Positions 1-5,247 of a DNA stretch of 18,086 nucleotides are shown here, one piece after another. Position 1 is the first letter of the stretch, and the number at the start of each line of letters is the position of its first letter. The position numbers were made by a program, and so were the translations under genes. The stretch is from Alphaproteobacteria bacterium (GTDB lineage: Bacteria > Pseudomonadota > Alphaproteobacteria > Rs-D84): positions 1 to 18,086 of the forward strand of contig JAKSSZ010000005.1 in NCBI GenBank assembly GCA_024402835.1, in the 5' to 3' direction. Below the pieces are notes generated by a model. It had not been told where the DNA came from. It did no database searches and saw nothing but the letters and a program-made list of their open reading frames with translations.

Positions 1-1134
1 TATGGTTTCTAAAATAACAACTGTCAAAGAATTTTTCGCAGAAAAATCAACTATATTATATGGAATATATGGATATTGATTATTTTTACTATCCACAGCA
101 TCAAAAATTTGATTTATAGCAACTCGGTATTCTTGAATATCTGGTGCCAAAACTAAAATATCACTTAGACTAACCGAATCAGTTTTTAATAAATTACAAA
201 CTTTTGTATGTAAACACTCTATCTCTCGGATTTTTGTTGGAGCCGCAGTTATAGATAACGAAGAATCAACACTTAATCTTTCTGTATTGCTTTTATCTGT
301 TAAAATATAGTTTTGTATTTTGTGCAACAAAGAATCTTTCGGTTTTTCAGATATTATATTTTCTGATTCATTTGACCATAATGTATAATTTTCATATCCG
401 AATTTTGACCACGATTTTAATAATGCATTATTTTTTGCATCGGTATCTGTTGTTTGCAAAAACACATATAAATCATATTGTTTTGCAAAATCTTTCAAAA
501 TATTGCGATATATTTGTCCCATTCCAGAAAAACCAAAAATATACACAGGTAATTTTGAATTAAAATTGAAATATGTATTTTTATTAAATAATTGTGGTAT
601 AGAATTATATTGAACACCATTGATATTTATATCTGTGACATCATCATATAATTTTTTTTGCCATTTTGGTAATGTATTAAAAAAGGTTTTATTTCTGGTG
701 TTTTCGTATTCAATAAATAACTCTGCCATTTGTTGCGCAAAATCATACAAATGATTTTGATTTATTCCGTTTTCTACTTGTAAATAAGTTTCTACTTCTG
801 GGGAATCCAATGTTTGAAAATAAAATATATTTTCCGATATCTTTGAAGATAATTTTAATATTAAAAAATCACGCAATATATTTACTGTTAAACGTTGTTC
901 ATCGCCATCTTTCAAAGTTTTAAATAAAAAAGAATCTAACCTATCACAATTTAAATTCATCAACACATTTGTTTTGTTTTCTTTTAATACGTAAAATCTG
1001 AACCATTGCTCTGTTTTAGCATCCGGAAAAATAACAGTTGGCGAATCAAACGGATTATCCCAACATTGATATAATTTATCATATAAAGAATCTGCCAATT
1101 TTTTTAAATCCAAAGATGTTATAACATGCAACAT
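1..1134 (-). CDS. recC: RecC, exodeoxyribonuclease V gamma subunit (N-terminal 378 residues, truncated by window edge)
   Basis: The - strand is open from an ATG at 1134 to the left edge, giving 378 codons without a stop. The ATG is preceded by AGGGG six bases upstream. RecC is the subunit of the RecBCD helicase-nuclease that recognises Chi and splits the duplex; it acts in the cytoplasm on double-strand ends. Visible family traits are the start MLHVITSLDLKKLADSL, the segment LPVYIFGFSGMGQIY near residues 198-212 (the RecC 'hhIFGhShhP' type stretch), and near residues 295-360 TAAPTKIREIECLHTKV followed by DILVLAPDIQEY and YPYIPYNIVDFS. These match the RecC order 'exchange of REVE(V/C)LHD', 'DIhVhhPDI..Y', 'hPhhIaD'. 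The rest of the gene, and presumably recB/recD, lies beyond the edge. AddB is the main alternative, but these motifs fit RecC better. Confidence 0.88.
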   Translation of the reverse strand, partial: MLHVITSLDLKKLADSLYDKLYQCWDNPFDSPTVIFPDAKTEQWFRFYVLKENKTNVLMNLNCDRLDSFLFKTLKDGDEQRLTVNILRDFLILKLSSKISENIFYFQTLDSPEVETYLQVENGINQNHLYDFAQQMAELFIEYENTRNKTFFNTLPKWQKKLYDDVTDININGVQYNSIPQLFNKNTYFNFNSKLPVYIFGFSGMGQIYRNILKDFAKQYDLYVFLQTTDTDAKNNALLKSWSKFGYENYTLWSNESENIISEKPKDSLLHKIQNYILTDKSNTERLSVDSSLSITAAPTKIREIECLHTKVCNLLKTDSVSLSDILVLAPDIQEYRVAINQIFDAVDSKNNQYPYIPYNIVDFSAKNSLTVVILETI

Positions 1135-1164
1135 ATAAAACCCCTAATTTAACTATGCAACCTT

Positions 1165-1193
1165 ATTATTAAACATTATTTTTAATAATGCAA
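1165..1193 (-). promoter_or_regulatory. Putative recC promoter overlapped by a 9-bp inverted repeat
   Basis: On the - strand TTGCAT (1193-1188) is followed after 17 bases by AATAAT (1170-1165), about 30 nt before the recC ATG. A perfect dyad, ATTATTAAA at 1165-1173 and its complement at 1181-1189, covers the interval from -35 to -10. In such AT-rich DNA the promoter call is tentative. The remainder of the 1135-1341 gap holds nothing else recognisable except the weak promoter proposed for the WYL gene. Confidence 0.4.
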
Positions 1194-1270
1194 TTATGCC
1201 TTATCCTTTTAAAAATTCATTTTATGATCCTTATATTTATTTAACAAAATACAAGAAACAACAGACAAAT

Positions 1271-1302
1271 TTGGACATATATTTTTTATTTGATGCTATA
1301 TA
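1271..1302 (+). promoter_or_regulatory. Weak candidate promoter for the WYL regulator
   Basis: TTGGAC at 1271-1276 and an extended -10 TGCTATATA at 1294-1302 lie upstream of the WYL gene. The 20-base spacing is long, so only the -10 element is persuasive. Confidence 0.25.
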
Positions 1303-1341
1303 AAAAATATTGTTAAATATATTATATATTCGGAGGTTATT

Positions 1342-2364
1342 ATGGTAGAACGTGCAAATTATGACAAATTTGAAGAAATGTTAACTTTGATACGGGATTT
1401 ATCAGTAGATTCCATAGGTTTAACTTATGATGAAATCGCTGAAAGGCTTGGTTGTTCACGAAAAAAAGCGGAACGTAAAATATCATTTTTCAAACAATAT
1501 TTTGAAGAAAACTTAGAAGAAGTATATGATAACCAAAATCCCAGAACAAAAAGATTTTTCTTTACAAAACCTTTACAATTTCCACGTGAACATTTAACCG
1601 AAGATAAAATTATTGCATTGGATACCGCAATAAAAAAAATAAAAGACAAAAATATATCAAGCCCACTAAAAGATTTGCAATACTATTTAAAGCAAATTAT
1701 GTCCTTTCATTCAGAAAACAAACATAAAATGGATAATCTAGGTTACAAATCTCTTAAAGAAGAATGTGTATTAAATCCACATCCACACATAGAAACAGAT
1801 ACCGAAATATTAGAAAATGCAAAAGATGCTATTTTCTATTGTCAAAAACTAGATTGTTTATATAAAAAATCAACTGGCGAAAAAAAGACATATACATTGT
1901 GTCCTTTGGGGATATTATACGGTTCTTCGAATGATTATTTGGTTGCATACGAAGATAAACACATGAATACACCAAAACAATTTATTTTATCTAATTTCCT
2001 AAAATTAAAGATTATAGATTCTGGTACAAGAAATCAGTTTAAAACCGGAACTTTCAACCTACAAAATTATGCAAATGAATCTTTTGGTGCATATCATACA
2101 AATGAAAAACCATTAAATGTAGAATGGCGCGCATCTGCAAATGTCGCAAAAGACGCGGAACGTTATACATTTCATCCAACACAAACAATTACCAAAAACG
2201 CTAATGGAACATTAACAATAAAATTCAAAGCAAATGGATTATATGAAATGGCAACCTATCTTTTCCAATGGCGTGGTGAAATCGTTCCGGTAAAGCCCAA
2301 AGAATTGGTCGATACATATAAAAACATGTTAGACACAGCATCAAAATCTTTGGAAAACAAATAG
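1342..2364 (+). CDS. WYL-domain transcriptional regulator with N-terminal HTH
   Basis: A 340-residue cytoplasmic DNA-binding regulator. Residues about 10-50 form a winged-HTH of the DeoR-like type (LTYDEIAERLGCSRKKAERK contains the turn and recognition helix). Residues about 145-230 fit a WYL domain: an NAKDAIFYCQKLDCLYKK start, then LCPLGILYGSSNDYLVAYE, corresponding to the P-h-h-hh..ggWYLva core. Residues about 245-335 (EWRASANVAKDAERY through MATYLFQWRG) fit the C-terminal WCX extension. The length is usual for the family. WYL domains bind single-stranded nucleic acid or nucleotide ligands and often control phage-defence or DNA-damage genes; that is family knowledge. The start is supported by CGGAGG six bases before ATG. 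It is divergent from recC and directly upstream of two mini-repressors, so a link to DNA damage is plausible but inferred. Confidence 0.8.
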   Translation: MVERANYDKFEEMLTLIRDLSVDSIGLTYDEIAERLGCSRKKAERKISFFKQYFEENLEEVYDNQNPRTKRFFFTKPLQFPREHLTEDKIIALDTAIKKIKDKNISSPLKDLQYYLKQIMSFHSENKHKMDNLGYKSLKEECVLNPHPHIETDTEILENAKDAIFYCQKLDCLYKKSTGEKKTYTLCPLGILYGSSNDYLVAYEDKHMNTPKQFILSNFLKLKIIDSGTRNQFKTGTFNLQNYANESFGAYHTNEKPLNVEWRASANVAKDAERYTFHPTQTITKNANGTLTIKFKANGLYEMATYLFQWRGEIVPVKPKELVDTYKNMLDTASKSLENK

Positions 2365-2375
2365 GATTTTTTTCT

Positions 2376-2441
2376 TTCTACCATATTTATTTTTGATTTG
2401 ATTTTTTTCCTTGAAATCTTAATAATTTAAATATGGTAGAA
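2376..2441. repeat. Perfect 14-bp inverted repeat framing the promoter region of the first mini-HTH gene
   Basis: The left arm at 2376-2389 (TTCTACCATATTTA) and right arm at 2428-2441 (TAAATATGGTAGAA) are exact reverse complements separated by 38 nt. The spacer contains a possible -35, TTGAAA at 2411-2416; the right arm then sits over the expected -10/start region. The left arm begins 12 nt after the WYL stop codon. It could be a two-site operator or an RNA stem. There is no U-tract, so it is not a normal terminator. Confidence 0.75.
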
Positions 2442-2466
2442 CAACAACACTGCAAAGGAGTGCACC

Positions 2467-2700
2467 ATGAATCACATACAAATGTGGGATGCCATAGATT
2501 CTTTTGCCAAAGCAAAAGGAACTTCTTCGTCTGGTTTGGCCAAAATGTCCGGACTTAATCCAACGACATTTAACAAGTCAAAACGTTTTACTTGTTACGG
2601 TCAAGAAAGATGGCCATCTACTCAAAGTATCGCGAAAATATTAAACGCGACAAATACATCTTTTACAGAATTTGCAAAATATCTTGAATCTGACATGTAA
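2467..2700 (+). CDS. Stand-alone HTH mini-repressor (LexA/S24-type N-terminal domain), copy A
   Basis: A 77-residue protein consisting only of a helix-turn-helix domain. SGLAKMSGLNPTTFNKSKR (residues 22-40) is the HTH, and RWPSTQSIAKILNATNTSF (49-67) supplies the following helices. In alphaproteobacteria this arrangement (W.AID..A...GLS.SGLA..aGLd.TtFNkSKR....RWPST.SI.Kh) normally forms the N-terminus of about 200-residue repressors ending in an S24 self-cleaving peptidase; here the gene stops after the HTH. AAGGAG six bases before ATG fixes the start. 52 of 74 residues match the next gene, so the two are tandem paralogues. The predicted role is DNA binding as a small repressor; targets are unknown. 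Confidence 0.8.
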   Translation: MNHIQMWDAIDSFAKAKGTSSSGLAKMSGLNPTTFNKSKRFTCYGQERWPSTQSIAKILNATNTSFTEFAKYLESDM

Positions 2701-2720
2701 ATCAGTGCTGTTAACCAAAT

Positions 2721-2751
2721 AAAAAGGTCGGAAACATTCCGACTTTTTTTT
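2721..2751 (+). terminator. Intrinsic terminator after mini-HTH copy A
   Basis: The stem GTCGGAA (2727-2733), loop ACA and TTCCGAC (2737-2743) are followed by eight T. It lies 26 nt past the stop codon and separates the two HTH genes into different transcripts. Confidence 0.9.
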
Positions 2752-2752
2752 A

Positions 2753-2792
2753 TAAGAATTTTTTCTTTGTATTATATATGAAAAGATTCTTA
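2753..2792. repeat. Inverted repeat upstream of mini-HTH copy B
   Basis: TAAGAATTTTTTC at 2753-2765 pairs with GAAAAGATTCTTA at 2780-2792 over 13 positions with one G-T wobble, leaving a 14-nt AT-rich loop. It lies between the copy A terminator and the start region of copy B. A weak -10 (GATAAT, 2833-2838) follows. It may be an operator; the sequence differs from the dyad in front of copy A. Confidence 0.55.
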
Positions 2793-2866
2793 ATTTACTT
2801 TTTTTCCTAGTGTTTATTTCCCATTTTTAACTGATAATATAACTATCCAAAACCAAGGAGGGAAAA

Positions 2867-3091
2867 ATGAATCACGAACAAATATGGGGTGCCATAGACA
2901 ATTTTGCAAAAGACAAAGGTTTATCAGTATCCGGTTTAGCAAAAATATCTGGATTGGATGCAACAACTTTCAATAAATCAAAACGACTATCTGTATACGG
3001 TCAAGAACGTTGGCCATCCACAAACAGTATTTCCAAGATACTTATGGCAACAAACACAAAATTTTCTGATTTTGTAAAATACATAAAGTAA
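2867..3091 (+). CDS. Stand-alone HTH mini-repressor (LexA/S24-type N-terminal domain), copy B
   Basis: 74 residues, about 70% identical to the preceding copy (52 of 74 aligned positions). The recognition region SGLAKISGLDATTFNKSKR and the segment YGQERWPSTNSISKIL are kept almost unchanged, while most differences lie in the first helix and the tail. Like copy A it lacks the S24 peptidase half expected in full-length relatives, so it cannot be inactivated by RecA-type self-cleavage. GGAGGG precedes the ATG (AAGGAGGGAAAA then ATG). It has its own terminator. Near-identity around the recognition helix suggests overlapping targets, or heterodimer formation with copy A; this is inference. Confidence 0.8.
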   Translation: MNHEQIWGAIDNFAKDKGLSVSGLAKISGLDATTFNKSKRLSVYGQERWPSTNSISKILMATNTKFSDFVKYIK

Positions 3092-3117
3092 AAGGTGACG
3101 AAAGTCACCTTTTTTAT
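3091..3117. terminator. Bidirectional terminator between mini-HTH copy B and cvpA
   Basis: AAGGTGAC (3092-3099), a GAAA tetraloop and GTCACCTT (3104-3111) are followed by a T-run for the + strand. On the - strand the A-rich flank before the stem gives a poorer U-tract. The hairpin begins at the last base of the HTH stop codon and ends just before the cvpA stop codon, so it can serve both convergent genes. Confidence 0.88.
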
Positions 3118-3809
3118 TCTTCTGATTCTGCCTCTATGGCATTAGCAACAGATTCTATTTGTAATAATTGATTTTCCAAAGCAGACCTTTCCGAAGATTT
3201 ATAACCCGTATCTTCAGTTTTTTCTTTTTCTTTTTTTATTGTTGGATTTATTAACTTGTTATAAATCTCTTTTGCCTCTTTGGCACCGGTCATATCACGT
3301 TGTAATAATTTATTATTACCAAAGAAAAACCATTCATCCATTTTAACAGCAGTCAGTTGCATCACAGGTCTTGTTTTAGAATCAGCAACCCATGATGGAA
3401 TACCATGCATATCTGAATAATACCACAAAGCACCCCAATAAACGAATCCCATAACAATTATTCCACGTATTATACCAAATATAACACCCAATGTTCTGTC
3501 TGTTACACGTAATACACTATCTTGAATTTTATCGCGTAATTTTTGGTTTATAAAACTTACTATCACCAAAATAACAAAGAATACGATAAAATACGAAGCA
3601 ACCAAAGTTCCGACCGTAGAACCTGTCAATCCAAACCATTTCTGTAATAAAGTATCTAGCATTGGTGATACAAAACGCGCAGTGATTGCCGCGACAATCC
3701 ATGACAAAGTCGCAACTGTTTCATAAACACCACCACGAATTGTTGCCCAAATGGCAGAAGCCAAAACGATTACGATATAAATATAATCTAAAACACTTAA
3801 ATCTATCAT
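3114..3809 (-). CDS. cvpA: CvpA family inner-membrane protein
   Basis: 231 residues with hydrophobic segments near 8-25, 31-48, 64-87 and 103-128, then a charged cytoplasmic-type tail (about 145-231) rich in K and E. The segment DRTLGVIFGIIRG at 104-116 is the CvpA family signature, and the spacing of the four helices matches. CvpA homologues were named for colicin V production and are now linked to envelope integrity and bile or stress tolerance; the molecular activity is not settled. GGGGAT precedes the ATG. The start lies 13 nt after the stop of the glutaredoxin-like gene, so the two are probably cotranscribed from the promoter at 4392-4420. The tail is somewhat longer than in the 160-residue E. 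coli protein. Confidence 0.88.
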   Translation of the reverse strand: MIDLSVLDYIYIVIVLASAIWATIRGGVYETVATLSWIVAAITARFVSPMLDTLLQKWFGLTGSTVGTLVASYFIVFFVILVIVSFINQKLRDKIQDSVLRVTDRTLGVIFGIIRGIIVMGFVYWGALWYYSDMHGIPSWVADSKTRPVMQLTAVKMDEWFFFGNNKLLQRDMTGAKEAKEIYNKLINPTIKKEKEKTEDTGYKSSERSALENQLLQIESVANAIEAESEE

Positions 3810-3822
3810 TTTTTATCCCCAT

Positions 3823-4365
3823 TTATTTATGTTTTTTCATTAAAAATAAAGCACTTAGCAATACAAATAATCCGATTATCGCATAAAACACATACGGTTT
3901 ATGTGAATCAGTCATTTTTTTTTCACCCCGCGCGGCGACAGCATCTTTTCTGTCTGGATGAGAATCCATGAATGCTTGGGCATCTTTATCTAATTCTGCT
4001 TTATCTGCTTGTGCTTGTTGTTTTTCTTCGGCTGTTAAATAACTATCTATTGCTTCACGAAAATCTTTTTGCATATTTTCTGCGTAACCTTGGAAACATT
4101 TATCACCAATAACTATAACAGGAACACCACCCCTGTCGTATTTACATTTTTGTAATGCAGCACGAAATTCTTCTATGTTTTCCTTTTCACCGACATTTAC
4201 TTCTGTTACTTCTAACGAAGCGTATTCATAAACCAAACGATTTTGTATAAAATCTTTTGCATGATGACAATGTGGACATGATGGCAAATAATATATTGTT
4301 AAATCTGCGCCATTGGCAACCATTGGACATAAAAATAATACGAATAATAATTTTAATAATTTCAT
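3823..4365 (-). CDS. Membrane-anchored periplasmic glutaredoxin-like protein (CPHC)
   Basis: 180 residues. Residues 1-19 look like a cleavable signal peptide (hydrophobic LLKLLFVLFLCPMVANGA). Residues 22-110 form a thioredoxin/glutaredoxin fold: TIYYLPSCPHCHHAKDF holds the redox motif C30-P-H-C33, and GGVPVIVIGDKCFQGY (79-94) the cis-proline loop. An acidic/Gln-rich linker (110-155) leads to one membrane helix (about 158-175) ending in KKHK. It is therefore expected to be tethered to the inner membrane with the redox domain in the periplasm. Extra cysteines C74 and C90 could form a structural disulfide. It sits between a Cys-rich membrane protein and cvpA and has a good promoter. The substrate is unknown; DsbA-like or metal-thiol roles are possible. 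Confidence 0.75.
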   Translation of the reverse strand: MKLLKLLFVLFLCPMVANGADLTIYYLPSCPHCHHAKDFIQNRLVYEYASLEVTEVNVGEKENIEEFRAALQKCKYDRGGVPVIVIGDKCFQGYAENMQKDFREAIDSYLTAEEKQQAQADKAELDKDAQAFMDSHPDRKDAVAARGEKKMTDSHKPYVFYAIIGLFVLLSALFLMKKHK

Positions 4366-4391
4366 CTTTTCTTCCTTTTTATTTACAAAAA

Positions 4392-4420
4392 ATTATAGAA
4401 ACATTTATTTTGTAATACAA
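4392..4420 (-). promoter_or_regulatory. Sigma70-type promoter for the glutaredoxin-like gene and cvpA
   Basis: On the - strand TTGTAT (4420-4415), a 17-base spacer and a consensus TATAAT (4397-4392) lie in the gap between the membrane-protein gene and the glutaredoxin-like gene. The predicted start is about 20 nt ahead of the ATG, leaving room for the AAGGAAG ribosome site. Confidence 0.7.
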
Positions 4421-4429
4421 GTATTTTGT

Positions 4430-4753
4430 TTAATGATGGGCCATTAAATGTAATAATATACTTATAACAAATAAAACTGTCACAACAACTAAAATTACTT
4501 TTTGTTTTTTGTGATTTGTCGCAGAATTACATTCTTTGCATGGACATTCATGAAATACCAATACCCACGATAAACACAACATTAAAAAAGAAAAAATAAA
4601 CAAATATGGTTCTACTTCTTCTGGTATTAATTCAGTATGAGAAATCTCTGGAGCAAATAAACTGGCAACAGATAATACTATTGGTAAAACACAACAAAAC
4701 AAATGTGGTAACACAGACGCTATCAACCCTAATTTAACGGCTTTATTTTTCAT
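4430..4753 (-). CDS. Small three-helix Cys-rich membrane protein, MerT-like in layout
   Basis: 107 residues. The ATG at 4753 is preferred because AAAGGA lies seven bases upstream; an in-frame ATG at 4804 falls inside the tRNA gene. Predicted helices are about 8-33, 49-67 and 86-104. Cysteines are C20-C21 inside helix 1 (PHLFCCVLPIVLS), C60 in helix 2, and C70-P-C72-K-E-C75 in the loop before helix 3. The C-terminus is LHLMAHH. A vicinal Cys pair in the first helix plus a Cys cluster in the 2-3 loop is the layout of mercuric transporters MerT/MerF, but I see no overall sequence match, so metal transport is a hypothesis. It lies 21 nt behind tRNA-Arg, likely on the same transcript, and before a periplasmic dithiol protein. 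Confidence 0.65.
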   Translation of the reverse strand: MKNKAVKLGLIASVLPHLFCCVLPIVLSVASLFAPEISHTELIPEEVEPYLFIFSFLMLCLSWVLVFHECPCKECNSATNHKKQKVILVVVTVLFVISILLHLMAHH

Positions 4754-4774
4754 AAACAATCCTTTTTTTATTCG

Positions 4775-4850
4775 TGGCGTCCCCAGCAGGACTCGAACCT
4801 GCATCTAATTCTTAGGAGGAATTTGTTCTATCCTGTTGAACTGTGGGGAC
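4775..4850 (-). tRNA. tRNA-Arg (anticodon CCT)
   Basis: The - strand folds into a full cloverleaf. The acceptor GTCCCCA pairs with TGGGGAC. The anticodon stem AATTC/GAATT encloses the loop CTCCTAA with anticodon CCT, which reads AGG. The T arm GCAGG-TTCGAGT-CCTGC is canonical; discriminator G and a genome-encoded CCA end complete the 76-nt gene. Confidence 0.95.
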
Positions 4851-4862
4851 ACGATTTTGTGT

Positions 4863-4891
4863 ATTTTACATAACAAAAAAATATAAATCAA
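4863..4891 (-). promoter_or_regulatory. Promoter of tRNA-Arg and the membrane-protein gene
   Basis: On the - strand TTGATT (4891-4886), a 17-base spacer and TAAAAT (4868-4863) place the start about 6 nt before the mature tRNA 5' end. Confidence 0.6.
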
Positions 4892-4894
4892 TAA

Positions 4895-4931
4895 ATAGTA
4901 TAGACATTTAATTGTTTTATTCCTATACTAT
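4895..4931. repeat. Perfect 9-bp dyad overlapping the IHF alpha promoter
   Basis: ATAGTATAG at 4895-4903 and CTATACTAT at 4923-4931 are exact reverse complements. The arms overlap the -35 and the -10 hexamers respectively, a placement expected for an operator. The regulator is unknown. Confidence 0.7.
4901..4929 (+). promoter_or_regulatory. Sigma70-type promoter for ihfA
   Basis: TAGACA (4901-4906), 17 bases and TATACT (4924-4929), each five of six to consensus, stand about 22 nt before the ATG. Confidence 0.75.
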
Positions 4932-4951
4932 CAAAAAACAAAGGTGATTTT

Positions 4952-5242
4952 ATGGCTGTTATTACAAAATCAGAACTTGCGAATAATTTAAGAACCCAAT
5001 ATGGTTTAACAATGACAGATTCTTGTAAAATAGTTGATATTATTTTTAATGAAATAAAAGACAGTTTATTAAATAACGAACAAGTTAAAATTACCGGTTT
5101 TGGAACATTTAAAATCTTGGATAAAACGGCACGCATCGGGCGTAATCCAAAAACTGGAATACCTGCCCTTATTTCTGCTAGAAAGGTTGCCTCTTTTAAA
5201 CCATGCACAGAATTTCGCAAATTAGTATCAACGAACAAATAA
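4952..5242 (+). CDS. ihfA: Integration host factor alpha-like DNA-bending protein (HU/IHF family)
   Basis: 96 residues, the usual size. The N-terminal half is the helical dimerisation region (TKSELANNLRTQYGLT...). KITGFGTFKI begins the beta saddle, and RIGRNPKTG (residues 62-70) is the beta-arm with the intercalating proline, followed by ISARKVASFKP. These are the HU/IHF signature positions. A length of 96, TGFGTF and the ISARKV segment favour IHF alpha over HU, although HU-type assignment cannot be excluded without alignment. It bends DNA in the nucleoid and assists transcription, replication and recombination. AAAGGTGA precedes the ATG. The gene is convergent with the M13 protease gene, with five bases between stops. 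Confidence 0.82.
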   Translation: MAVITKSELANNLRTQYGLTMTDSCKIVDIIFNEIKDSLLNNEQVKITGFGTFKILDKTARIGRNPKTGIPALISARKVASFKPCTEFRKLVSTNK

Positions 5243-5247
5243 ACAAA

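Noticed and set aside
1..563. + strand short frames opposite recC
   Set aside because: The - strand is open across the entire region with RecC motifs; the + strand frames are shadows.
4754..4804. In-frame upstream ATG extending the Cys-rich membrane protein by 17 residues
   Set aside because: The extension is encoded by the T arm and acceptor of tRNA-Arg, and the ATG at 4753 has its own ribosome site.
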